DNA of 64,000 bases from an uncultured Prevotella sp. (GCA_947170725.1 CAMVUM010000003.1:88904-152903); one strand, 5' to 3'; positions 9,591-17,129 are shown, numbered from the stretch's first letter. Numbers and translations are program-made. Notes: generated from the letters alone by a model not told the origin.

Positions 9591-10583
9591 ATGGAACAAG
9601 AAATAATAAAGCCGATAGACAAGGCTCTGCTGAGAAGCGAACTTACCCCCGAACGGCAACTGCGCATGACCAACAAGAGCCATAATGAGATATACATCGT
9701 GGACGCGCACAACGCCCCGAACGTGTTGCGCGAAATCGGACGACTGCGCGAGATTGTGTTCCGTGAGGCCGGAGGCGGCACAGGGAAAGCCCTCGACCTC
9801 GACGAGTTCGACACGATGGACAACTGCTACAAACAGCTCATCGTCTGGAACCCGGAAGAAGAGGAAATCATCGGCGGATACCGATACATACTCGGAAAAG
9901 ACGTCAATATAGCCGAGGACGGGCAGCCCATTCTCGCCACAAGCCACATGTTCCACTTCTCGGAAAAGTTCATGCGCGACTACATGCCGCAGACAATCGA
10001 ACTGGGACGCAGTTTCGTATCGCTCGGCTACCAGAACACAAGCCGGAACGGCTCGAAAAGCCTCTTCGCCCTCGACAACCTCTGGGACGGACTGGGAGCG
10101 CTGACCGTCATACAGCCCGACGTCAGATACTTCTTCGGAAAGATGACCATGTATCCTTCATATATCAGGAAGGGACGCGACATGATTCTCTATTTCCTCA
10201 AGAAACATTTCGAAGACAAGGAAAGTCTTGTCATACCAACCAAACCGCTCAAAATAGAAGCCGACCCCAAGGAGCTTGAGACCCTCTTCTGCGAAGAATC
10301 CTTCAAGGACGACTACCGCATACTGAACCGCGAGATACGCAGCCTTGGCTACAACATACCGCCACTGGTCAACGCCTACATGAGCCTAAGCCCGACCATG
10401 AAACTCTTCGGAACAGCCATAAACTACGGCTTCGGAGACGTGGAAGAGACAGGAATACTCATCGCTGTCGACGAGATACTGGACGAGAAGCGAGTACGCC
10501 ACATCGACTCGTTCATAAAGGAACACCCTGAAGCACTCAAGATAACCAGCGGAGCAAACAAGGTGATTTATGCAGAACGCTGA
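9591..10583 (+). CDS. glsB: GNAT/OlsB-like N-acyltransferase, probable glycine-lipid synthase GlsB
   Basis: The 330-residue protein belongs to the group once annotated as hemolysin-like and now known to include ornithine/glycine N-acyltransferases. Visible motifs are VLREIGRLREIVFREAGGGTG, read here as the N-terminal acyltransferase motif (about residues 41-61), QLIVWNPEEEEIIGGYR, and ELGRSFV. I start at the ATG at 9591; a TTG four codons earlier is possible. It follows the PlsC-like gene after 183 bp on the same strand. Together they would N-acylate glycine and then O-acylate the product to form membrane lipids. The substrate assignment is inference from family and pairing. Confidence 0.8.
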   Translation: MEQEIIKPIDKALLRSELTPERQLRMTNKSHNEIYIVDAHNAPNVLREIGRLREIVFREAGGGTGKALDLDEFDTMDNCYKQLIVWNPEEEEIIGGYRYILGKDVNIAEDGQPILATSHMFHFSEKFMRDYMPQTIELGRSFVSLGYQNTSRNGSKSLFALDNLWDGLGALTVIQPDVRYFFGKMTMYPSYIRKGRDMILYFLKKHFEDKESLVIPTKPLKIEADPKELETLFCEESFKDDYRILNREIRSLGYNIPPLVNAYMSLSPTMKLFGTAINYGFGDVEETGILIAVDEILDEKRVRHIDSFIKEHPEALKITSGANKVIYAER

Positions 10584-10615
10584 CGGTTTAAGACGCTAAG
10601 AAGCTTTTTTAGAAA

Positions 10616-10727
10616 TCAAGGGGCTTTTTATAAGTTAAGGAGTTAAGCTAAATGTTTTTTCCCGTCCGAGCAGGACAAAGGACAGAAAATATTGGCTTAA
10701 CTCCTTAACTTATAAAAAGCCCCTTGA
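10616..10727. terminator. Very long inverted repeat between convergent genes
   Basis: Two arms of 33 bp (10616-10648 and 10695-10727) are perfect reverse complements, with a 46-bp loop. Weaker pairing continues outward and includes T-rich and A-rich ends. It lies between two convergent genes, so a bidirectional terminator is the simplest role. The stem is much longer than a normal intrinsic terminator. Confidence 0.75.
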
Positions 10728-10744
10728 CTCCTGAAAAAGGCCCT

Positions 10745-12403
10745 TTATTTCGGAGAAAGAGTAGAAGAATAGCGGGTTCCGCTTTTCAGCAACTCCACAG
10801 CGGCCTTCAGAGCCTTGTCGTGAACGAGTCCGGCCTTGATTGAACCAGCCTGATAGTAGTAGGCAGAGATGATGTCAGACTCTATCATCTGACAGATGAC
10901 GTCCTTGTTCTGTTCCAAATCACGTCCGACATCATGGCTGAGCTTCGCCTTCAGTGCATCAAACTCTGCACGGGCATCATCATAATAACCCTCAAAACGA
11001 GCAATCTTCACAAGCTCGTCGAAACGCTTGCCGCTCATGGGATCATACGTAAAACCGCTCTTGATGACCCTCTGCTTGAAGTCCTGCCACTCCGCGTCCG
11101 TCAGACGGAACTCCGTGGCAGGAGCGATGGACGGATGGGACGCAATATATTCAGTCACGTAGTCGAACATCACTTCCGTAGAGTCGATGCGGTCGAGATA
11201 GACGGCAATATTGGGAAGCGTGTCCGGCTTTACCTCCACATCGGGCATGATGCCGCCGCCGTCACGCACCTCACGTCCGCCACGGGTCCTGAAGACATGC
11301 GTCAGGCTGTCCGGAATGCGCTCGGTATATCCCCCACCCGAGTGCTTGTAGTTGATGGCTTGGATGCAGCGACCGCTTGGAATATAGTATTTGCTTGTAG
11401 TCAGTTTCAAATTGGCATTATAAGGAAGGTCAACCGACACCTGGACAAGTCCCTTGCCGTATGTCCGCGCACCCATGACAACGCCACGGTCGAGGTCCTG
11501 AAGAGAGCCGGCCGTTATCTCGGCCGCACTGGCCGTCTCGCCGTCCACCAACACAACAATGGGCATCAGCGTGTCGACAGGCTCCAGACGGGTCTTATAT
11601 ACGCGGTTTGCCTGGACCAGCTTGCCCTTTGTCTCGACAAGTGTCATCCCCTTCGGAACCCACATATTAATAATGTCAATGGCTTCCTGAAGCGAACCGC
11701 CGCCATTTCCGCGCAGATCGAGCACCAGACCTGCCGCCCCCCGCTTCTTCAGATCTACAAAGGCACGGCGCATCTCACGGGCACTTCCCTCCGTGAATCC
11801 ACTCAGATTGATGTATCCGATACTGTCCGGACGCAGCCCGTAATACGGAATGTCGGGCATCTTGATACTCCGTCGCGTCACCTTGAAGTCCATAATCTTG
11901 CCTGTTGACGGACGCTTCACCTTCAGAATGAAGCTCGTTCCGGCGTCGCCACGCAGACGGCTGCTCACATAGTCGGTCTTCTTGCCATTCATGACGGAAT
12001 CGTCTATGGCAACGATGATGTCGCCCTTGCGCAGGCCGGCAACAGCGGCCGGCATGCCCTCGTAGGGCTCGTCAACAACCGTTGTCTTTAACCGCTGATG
12101 ATAGCGTATCAGCGCCCCCATGCCGGCATACTTTCCCGTGAACATCATCTTCAGGTCTTTCTTGTCTTCCTCGGGATAATAGGCCGTGTAGGGGTCAAGG
12201 CTGCGCAACATGGCGTTGATGCCCGTACCTATCACATCGCCCGCCCGTAGGGTGTCCACGTAGACACCCTCAAGCTGCCTGTATATCGAATTGAATATAT
12301 CAAGGTTCTTAGCAACCTCAAAATTGTGGTCTCCAGTGTTCTGGGCCCGCCCTCCGAACACCGCCAAACATGCCAGAAAAATGGCCGCAAGTCTTTTTCT
12401 CAT
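10745..12403 (-). CDS. Secreted S41 family C-terminal processing peptidase (CtpA-like)
   Basis: This is a periplasmic serine protease with a PDZ domain. From the chosen ATG at 12403 it begins MRKRLAAIFLACLAVFGG, a typical signal peptide. A PDZ domain follows (GMGALIRYH ... GLRKGDIIVAIDD, about 90-150), then the peptidase domain with LDLRGNGGGSLQEA, the nucleophile region GETASAAE, and the lysine in TYGKGLVQVS. Length is 552 residues. An upstream ATG at 12454 would put repeat-derived residues before the signal peptide and is less likely. The gene stands alone, ends at a long hairpin, and has a tandem-repeat tract upstream. Confidence 0.93.
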   Translation of the reverse strand: MRKRLAAIFLACLAVFGGRAQNTGDHNFEVAKNLDIFNSIYRQLEGVYVDTLRAGDVIGTGINAMLRSLDPYTAYYPEEDKKDLKMMFTGKYAGMGALIRYHQRLKTTVVDEPYEGMPAAVAGLRKGDIIVAIDDSVMNGKKTDYVSSRLRGDAGTSFILKVKRPSTGKIMDFKVTRRSIKMPDIPYYGLRPDSIGYINLSGFTEGSAREMRRAFVDLKKRGAAGLVLDLRGNGGGSLQEAIDIINMWVPKGMTLVETKGKLVQANRVYKTRLEPVDTLMPIVVLVDGETASAAEITAGSLQDLDRGVVMGARTYGKGLVQVSVDLPYNANLKLTTSKYYIPSGRCIQAINYKHSGGGYTERIPDSLTHVFRTRGGREVRDGGGIMPDVEVKPDTLPNIAVYLDRIDSTEVMFDYVTEYIASHPSIAPATEFRLTDAEWQDFKQRVIKSGFTYDPMSGKRFDELVKIARFEGYYDDARAEFDALKAKLSHDVGRDLEQNKDVICQMIESDIISAYYYQAGSIKAGLVHDKALKAAVELLKSGTRYSSTLSPK

Positions 12404-12427
12404 ATCATTCTTTGAATTTATATAATC

Positions 12428-12586
12428 TTTACTCCATCGGATGTCTTTCTCCATCGGACGTCTTTACTCCATCGGATGTCCTTCTCCATCAGATGTCGTT
12501 ACTCCATCGGATGTCTTTACTCCATCGGATGTCCTTCTCCATCGGATGTCTTTACTCTATCGGATGTCTTTACTCCATCGGATGTC
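12428..12586. repeat. 18-bp tandem repeat tract (about nine units)
   Basis: Nine head-to-tail copies of a 17-18 bp unit, consensus TTTACTCCATCGGATGTC, fill 159 bp. Six units are 18 bp and three are 17 bp, lacking one A. The tract starts 25 bp upstream of the S41 peptidase start, so it lies in its leader or promoter region. Tandem arrays of this kind often vary in copy number. The open frames across it (repeating YSIGCL) are artefacts. Confidence 0.9.
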
Positions 12587-12837
12587 TTTACGTCCTTAAA
12601 ACCTCCAAAAAGCGATATATATCGTCCCGAAAGGACTCTTCTGCACAGACAACATGTTGCATCAAACCGTTTCGCAGCAGCAAATATCGTTCAAAGAGGA
12701 TTCCGCCGGTCCGACATTATCTTAAACCGAATTGTCCTTTTGATGCTACAAATTTACACCTTTATACTCTAACAAAGGCCTTTTTACAGCGCTTTTCATA
12801 AAAAAATTAGATTTTTCTGCATTTTTTCGCCCAAAAG

Positions 12838-12869
12838 TTTGCATAATCCGAAAAAACGTATTACCTTTG
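12838..12869 (+). promoter_or_regulatory. Promoter of tRNA-Asn
   Basis: TTTG at 12838-12841 and TACCTTTG at 12862-12869 are separated by 20 bp, matching the Bacteroidetes sigma consensus. The tRNA begins 31 bp further on. Confidence 0.8.
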
Positions 12870-12900
12870 CATCGCAATTCAGAAATGAAACGCAAACATT

Positions 12901-12974
12901 GCTTCAATAGCTCAGTTGGTTAGAGCACCTGACTGTTAATCAGGGGGTCGTTGGTTCAAGCCCATCTTGAAGCG
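12901..12974 (+). tRNA. tRNA-Asn (GTT)
   Basis: The cloverleaf is readable: acceptor GCTTCAA pairs with TTGAAGC, the D-arm is GCTC/GAGC, and the anticodon loop CTGTTAA holds GTT. The discriminator is G and CCA is not encoded. The T-stem has one mismatch by my folding. Confidence 0.93.
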
Positions 12975-12976
12975 CT

Positions 12977-13012
12977 GAAAGCCTGAAGAGAAATCTTCAG
13001 GCTTTTTTGTTA
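12977..13012 (+). terminator. Intrinsic terminator of tRNA-Asn
   Basis: The stem AAGCCTGAAGA / TCTTCAGGCTT with loop GAAA is followed by TTTTTT. It starts three bases after the tRNA. Confidence 0.88.
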
Positions 13013-13142
13013 TTTAACAGCCAGACACTTCTACACCACACAAAGCTCGGCTCAGCGGAAATTTCGGGATCAGCGGATTTTCCGGGTTGGCAAGCTTTCT
13101 TTTAAGCGTATATCCTATCCAGCCTGAACATGAATAATTTTA

Positions 13143-13373
13143 GGGCAGTCCGAAAACCCTGCGGGAATGTTATGTTAAAACGCAAAAATGAACTATCTTT
13201 GCGTTTAGATAAAAACAATCCAATGAATTCCAATCGTAACCTACATAAGTTACTACGATTCATCTTTACCGAAGTTTTAATGGAGAATTTCGAGATCACC
13301 GGTTGGCATTACGGCTCTGTCAAAATCGAGGTTCGGCTTGATAAAAAACGGGGCAGTCCGAAAACCCTGCGGG
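13143..13373. repeat. Pair of 23-bp direct repeats 208 bp apart
   Basis: Positions 13143-13165 and 13351-13373 are identical over 23 bp (GGGCAGTCCG...CCTGCGGG). After one differing base both continue ATGTTA. Between them lie a TATCTTTG box (13194-13201) and the start of a small open frame. The meaning is unknown. It could be the scar of a duplication or short mobile element. Confidence 0.7.
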
Positions 13374-13522
13374 TATGTTATACAAACACCCTAAGCTGTC
13401 AGAAAAAAGTTCAAATGCTCGAGGACAATAATAAATCTGAGACCATCTCGCATGGTTTCGATGATTATCATGTCATTCAAAACTATCCGGACGACGGACA
13501 GTCCGCCCCGATTAGCGAATGA
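13223..13522 (+). CDS. Uncertain small hypothetical protein
   Basis: A frame of 99 codons opens with MNSNRNLHKLLRF, 22 bp after a TATCTTTG box. I recognise no domain. The second 23-bp repeat lies inside the frame, the composition is unremarkable and there is no clear ribosome-binding site. The stretch between two tRNA genes may be only degenerate DNA, so this is a weak call. Confidence 0.25.
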   Translation: MNSNRNLHKLLRFIFTEVLMENFEITGWHYGSVKIEVRLDKKRGSPKTLRVCYTNTLSCQKKVQMLEDNNKSETISHGFDDYHVIQNYPDDGQSAPISE

Positions 13523-13530
13523 GCCGAAAC

Positions 13531-13567
13531 AAAAAAGCGGCAGAAAGACTATCTCTTCCTGCCGCTT
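13531..13567 (-). terminator. Intrinsic terminator of tRNA-Pro
   Basis: On the minus strand AAGCGGCAG pairs with CTGCCGCTT and is followed by TTTTGTTT, starting directly after the encoded CCA end of tRNA-Pro. Confidence 0.88.
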
Positions 13568-13643
13568 TGGTCGGGATGAGGCGACTCGAACGCCCGACCC
13601 CTACGTCCCGAACGTAGTGCGCTACCAACTGCGCTACATCCCG
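13568..13643 (-). tRNA. tRNA-Pro (CGG), CCA encoded
   Basis: Read on the minus strand, acceptor CGGGATG pairs with CATCCCG, discriminator A and then CCA follow. The D-arm GCGC and the anticodon loop TTCGGGA (anticodon CGG) match proline tRNAs. It is divergent from tRNA-Phe. A -7 box TACCTTTG lies on the minus strand at 13662-13669. Unlike the three other tRNAs of the window it encodes CCA. Confidence 0.93.
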
Positions 13644-13709
13644 ATGCCTTAAAAGCGAGTGCAAAGGTAGTGCTTTTTTTTGAAACTCACGCATTTTTTC
13701 CAAGAAAAA

Positions 13710-13741
13710 TTTGCTAATATGCAAAAAAAAGCCTACCTTTG
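13710..13741 (+). promoter_or_regulatory. Promoter of tRNA-Phe
   Basis: TTTG (13710-13713) and TACCTTTG (13734-13741) are 20 bp apart, and the tRNA starts 22 bp later. Confidence 0.82.
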
Positions 13742-13763
13742 CACTCGCAAAAGCAAAAATGAT

Positions 13764-13836
13764 GGTGCCATAGCTCAGTTGGTAGAGCAAAGGACTGAAA
13801 ATCCTTGTGTCCCCGGTTCGATTCCTGGTGGCACCA
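13764..13836 (+). tRNA. tRNA-Phe (GAA), integration target of the island
   Basis: Acceptor GGTGCCA pairs with TGGCACC, the anticodon stem AAGGA/TCCTT holds loop CTGAAAA with anticodon GAA, discriminator A, no CCA. The last 18 bases form the left copy of the island's 19-bp direct repeat, so the gene is rebuilt by the integrated element. By my folding T-stem position 51 C faces 63 U, a mismatch located where host and element DNA meet. Confidence 0.94.
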
Positions 13837-13837
13837 C
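13819..13837. repeat. attL, 19-bp direct repeat in the 3' end of tRNA-Phe
   Basis: The sequence CGATTCCTGGTGGCACCAC is identical to 32389-32407. It covers the T-loop end, the acceptor strand and one base after the tRNA. Similarity to the right end resumes after a short gap (13845-13894 against 32414-32463, 44 of 50 by eye), covering the tRNA terminator. Confidence 0.9.
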
Positions 13838-13861
13838 TTTGAAGAAAAGCAAAAAGCAGTA

Positions 13862-13897
13862 AAATCCTGATTTCCAAACGAAATCGGGATTTTTTGT
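13862..13897 (+). terminator. Terminator after tRNA-Phe (island copy)
   Basis: The stem AATCCTGATTT / AAATCGGGATT is followed by TTTTTG. It is a diverged duplicate of the hairpin at 32430-32465 and would end tRNA-Phe transcription in the integrated state. Confidence 0.85.
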
Positions 13898-14080
13898 TTT
13901 TCGCAGGGACGCAAAAAACGGCAGAATGTTACCGTTTCCGGTGTTCCAATCGGTGGAGCAAGAAAGGTGGAACGCGAATCTCCACCGAACAAGATTATTT
14001 CTCTCTGATTTGCAATATTTTGCGTATCAAGAAAGCGTGTATGGTTTCCTACTTTTGTCCAACGAAAAAACTGTAGGAAC

Positions 14081-15316
14081 ATGAAACGAAACTCATTCAA
14101 TGTGCTTTTCTTCATCAAGAAAGCCAAACTGCTGAAAAACGGGGAAGCCTCCGTGTGTATGCGCATCACCGTAAATGGTGCGCGAGTGGAAAACAACATC
14201 CGCATGAGCATTGAGCCTGCCCTGTGGAATCAAGCGAAGGAGTGCGCCAAAGGCAAGAGCCGCAAGGCTTGTGAACTCAATCTCTACATCGAGCAAGCCA
14301 AAATCAAGTTGCGCAAGCTGTTCGATGAACTGGAAGAGAGGAACCACTCCATCACAGCCAGAATCTTGCAAGAAAAGTTCTTTGGAGCTAACGAAGAAGT
14401 GAAGGAAGTCCGCACACTCATCCAAACCATACAGGAGCATAACGACCAATGCCGTGAACTTGTAGGAAAAGATTATGCCTTGATAACTGTCCGCCGTTAT
14501 GAAAGTTGCAAGCGTTATCTGGCGGAACTTATCAGACAGAAATATGACAAGGAGGATTTACCGTTGTCAGAGGTCAACGGTGAATTGGTACGTGCTTTTG
14601 AGTTCTACCTCAAGACGGAAAAGTCTTGTCAGCAGAATACGGTTATCCGTTACATGAAGTGCTTGAAGAAGATAACCAACCTAGCACTTGCCAATGAATG
14701 GACATCCAAAGATCCTTTCATCGGTATCAAGTTTCATGAGAAAGAGGTAATACGCAAGTTCCTGACAATGGATGAGCTGCTCACTATCTATCATAAGGAG
14801 TTTCCATTGGAACGTATCACTATTGTCCGTGATGTTTTCATCTTTGCGGCGTTCACTGGGCTAGCCTTCATAGATGTACAACAACTGGCACCGGAACATA
14901 TCGTGGAGGATTCCAATGGCAACCTATGGATTCGCAAGCCTCGTCAAAAGACGAAGAACATGTGTAACATTCCCTTGCTTGACATTCCGATGCAGATTTT
15001 GAAGAAATACAAAAGCCATCCGATCTGCCAAAAGAAAAATGTGTTGCTCCCAGTCCCCTGCAATCAGAAGATGAACAGTTACCTGAAAGAAATAGCAGAC
15101 CTGTGTCTGATAAACAAGACTTTGACCACACATGTCGCAAGACACTCGTATGCGACCTCTGTCTGCCTTGCCAATGGTGTGAGTATTGAGAACGTAGCGA
15201 AGATGCTCGGTCATTCCAATATCAAAATGACACAGCACTATGCCCGTGTACTTGATTCCTCCATTCTGCGAGATATGAATAATGTCAAGTCCGTGATGTC
15301 AAAAGTAATGCAATAG
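14081..15316 (+). CDS. Tyrosine recombinase (island integrase)
   Basis: This 411-residue integrase catalyses site-specific insertion at tRNA-Phe. It has an N-terminal arm-binding domain, a SAM-like core-binding domain (about 110-220) and a catalytic domain. Visible catalytic parts are the lysine region RQKTKN (288-293), HVAR (H351, R354), LGH (H378) and the nucleophile in QHYARV (Y387). The first catalytic arginine, expected in TGLR, is replaced by alanine (TGLAFID, 259-265). Substitution at this site is known for some Bacteroides integrases such as IntDOT, so the enzyme need not be dead. It lies 243 bp from the left repeat. Confidence 0.95.
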   Translation: MKRNSFNVLFFIKKAKLLKNGEASVCMRITVNGARVENNIRMSIEPALWNQAKECAKGKSRKACELNLYIEQAKIKLRKLFDELEERNHSITARILQEKFFGANEEVKEVRTLIQTIQEHNDQCRELVGKDYALITVRRYESCKRYLAELIRQKYDKEDLPLSEVNGELVRAFEFYLKTEKSCQQNTVIRYMKCLKKITNLALANEWTSKDPFIGIKFHEKEVIRKFLTMDELLTIYHKEFPLERITIVRDVFIFAAFTGLAFIDVQQLAPEHIVEDSNGNLWIRKPRQKTKNMCNIPLLDIPMQILKKYKSHPICQKKNVLLPVPCNQKMNSYLKEIADLCLINKTLTTHVARHSYATSVCLANGVSIENVAKMLGHSNIKMTQHYARVLDSSILRDMNNVKSVMSKVMQ

Positions 15317-15318
15317 GT

Positions 15319-15693
15319 ATGAGCAAGGTAATAATAACAATCAGTGAAACAGGTATAATTACAATTCCGGATGTACCCGTATGGATGACGCAATTCGAGA
15401 TAGCCGACTTGTTCGGAGTATTCTCTTGCGACATCCGTAAGGCGATTCACGCTATATATAAGAATAAGGAGTTGAGCGAATATGATACGATGAAGTATAT
15501 CAAGCAACCGGATGGCATTAGTTATGATGTTTATAACATTGAAGTGATTATAGCCGTTGCATTCAGGATACGCAGTAAAGAGAGTATCTTGTTCAGACGG
15601 TTTGTGATAAATGAAATCGGTAGTATAAAGAAAGGAACTCCGATAATATTGTTTGTTTCTTGTGGCAGGGGAAATAACCGATGGTATAGTTGA
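15319..15693 (+). CDS. Small RhuM-like or KilA-like DNA-binding protein
   Basis: The 124-residue protein follows the integrase by 2 bp. It has a short beta-rich start (TISETGIITIP), then VWMTQFEIADLFGVFSCDIRKAI, which resembles a helix-turn-helix, and YNIEVIIAVAFRIRSKESILFRRFV. The second and third parts follow the same plan as the N-terminal half of the RhuM protein at the right end of this island (LWLTQNQLADIYCTTKQNI and YNLDMVIALGYRVQS). I infer a short relative that could regulate the integrase. The function is not known. Confidence 0.6.
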   Translation: MSKVIITISETGIITIPDVPVWMTQFEIADLFGVFSCDIRKAIHAIYKNKELSEYDTMKYIKQPDGISYDVYNIEVIIAVAFRIRSKESILFRRFVINEIGSIKKGTPIILFVSCGRGNNRWYS

Positions 15694-16039
15694 GGCTCAT
15701 TCCGTCAACCACCTGTTTCCGATGCTCAGATGCAAAGGTAGTATGTGGCTCTAACGGCAGCGGCAAGGTCAGGCGGCAGAGCCGTTTCAGACAGAATCTT
15801 CCTCCTATGGAGCGTATTCAGCCTGAAAACCTTGCCCCTGCCGGCCACACACAAGAATGGCATCCGGCAACGGAAACAAGCGACTGACGGGAAATCAGAA
15901 GAAACAAAAAGAAGGGAACGGCTTACAGACGAAGCGGAATATTGATGCTTCATCCGTAAGCCGTTCCTCTTTCTTTTGCCGAGAGTCCATTGCTGACGCA
16001 ATCACAGGGCAGACGGCAAACTGCGCTCCTTCAAGAAAA
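15694..16039. other. Intergenic stretch between the integrase unit and the HTH pair
   Basis: No convincing gene is seen in these 346 bp; overlapping open frames on both strands lack starts or recognisable motifs. The right part holds a hairpin at 15915-15967. Confidence 0.5.
15915..15967 (-). terminator. Hairpin after the excisionase-type genes
   Basis: GGAACGGCTTAC (15915-15926) pairs with GTAAGCCGTTCC (15956-15967), with further GAAGC/GCTTC pairing inside. It lies downstream of the two minus-strand HTH genes and is flanked by T-rich sequence on their strand. Confidence 0.65.
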
Positions 16040-16351
16040 TCATGTGCCAGTCAGACGGTGACGGTATGCGGAGCGGTAGCTGTCTGCGAGCATCCTTTCG
16101 ATGTCCGATTCACGGTAGAGGATTTTGCCGCCCAACTGGATATAAGCAATCCGTCCCTCGTTACGGTAGTCCTGAAGCGTCCGGCGGCTCACTTTCAGCC
16201 GTGCCGACACCTCCTTGTCGGTGAAGAAACGCTCGCCGCCCAGTGTCGGGCTATAGTTGGCGGTCAGGCGCTCGAAGCTGTCAAGCAGACGGTTAAGACT
16301 GCCCATGAAGTGGATTATCCACTCGTTGTCTTTGTTAATCAGTTCGTTCAT
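16040..16351 (-). CDS. Helix-turn-helix protein, excisionase type
   Basis: This 103-residue protein has a C-terminal MerR/excisionase-like winged helix: FFTDKEVSARLKVSRRTLQDYRNEGRIAYIQLGGKILYRESDIE. Such proteins occur in pairs in Bacteroides mobilizable elements and can bend DNA for excision or regulate mobility genes. It lies 53 bp after a paralogue on the same strand. The precise role here is inferred. Confidence 0.85.
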   Translation of the reverse strand: MNELINKDNEWIIHFMGSLNRLLDSFERLTANYSPTLGGERFFTDKEVSARLKVSRRTLQDYRNEGRIAYIQLGGKILYRESDIERMLADSYRSAYRHRLTGT

Positions 16352-16404
16352 ATTACTCTGGATTTAGTGGGTATTGTTATTCTACTTTGTTCATTGCGTC
16401 AAGT

Positions 16405-16716
16405 TCATATCGTCCTTCCCTTGAATCTCGCTTCTTTCCGCCTGTCTTCCACGATGGAGACGATACGCTTCACATCTTCGGAACGGTAGTAGGTCTTGTG
16501 GTTGATTTGCGAATAAGCAAGCGTTCCGTTGTCCCATAGGGTCTGCAATGTTCGCGGACTGATGTTGAGCATCCGGCACACGTCCTGATTGTCCATCCAC
16601 TCGCTCATTGTCTTTTCTCCATGCCGACGGCAGATGGCATCCATGCGGCAAACAAAACGGTCGAACTTGGTAACCATCGCCTCAAAGGTCTTTCTTTCGA
16701 TAGATACGATTTCCAT
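16405..16716 (-). CDS. Helix-turn-helix protein, excisionase type (paralogue)
   Basis: The 103-residue protein has the same layout as its neighbour: an N-terminal helix and then WMDNQDVCRMLNISPRTLQTLWDNGTLAYSQINHKTYYRSEDVKRI. It is probably the first gene of a two-gene unit read away from the mobilization genes. Together they are the best candidates for the recombination directionality function of the island. Confidence 0.85.
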   Translation of the reverse strand: MEIVSIERKTFEAMVTKFDRFVCRMDAICRRHGEKTMSEWMDNQDVCRMLNISPRTLQTLWDNGTLAYSQINHKTYYRSEDVKRIVSIVEDRRKEARFKGRTI

Positions 16717-17129
16717 ATACTTTTTCTTTTGATGTTATTTTTCTTTTGCCGCAAAGAAATATATAATCCGTTATCCGACAATGGATTTTTCTGAAGTGGC
16801 AGCTTGTGGCACCGGTATGGCAGAGGTTGTCCGGAATATGCCTATCACTGTCGCCTTAATTTCGAGATTGAGAAAGGATGCCATATTCAAAATAAGACCT
16901 TAATTCAAAATTGCCTGTGTTTGAGCCTTAGCCCTTTCGTTCATTTATACCCGGCAAATCGGTGAAGTCTGCACCGCTGTTCCTATTACCGTAAAGCAAA
17001 GCCACACAAAATTGCCTAACAGAACCCAAATACTTGACTAGTTGCAATATAGGCAGTTACTTTGCTTCCGATAAACGGTAAAGTATGCGCATACAGACCA
17101 ACAAGTATTCATTTTAACAAGAAACAACA
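16717..17129. other. Divergent control region of the island backbone
   Basis: These 413 bp lie between divergent units. No gene is seen. Near the right end TTACTTTG (about 17057) resembles a -7 box for the DUF3408 gene. No strong hairpin was found by eye. Confidence 0.45.

Noticed and set aside
12428..12586. Repeat array that could be taken for a CRISPR
   Set aside because: Units are directly adjacent with no unique spacers and there are no cas genes; it is a tandem repeat.
12370..12801. Open frames with repeated YSIGCL residues
   Set aside because: They are translations of the tandem repeat without a start signal or domain.
13512..14211. Minus-strand open frames across tRNA-Pro and tRNA-Phe
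   Set aside because: They run through tRNA genes and terminators and have no recognisable protein features.
15694..16039. Several 60-90 codon frames on both strands
   Set aside because: They overlap each other, carry no motif and cover a hairpin; no support as genes.
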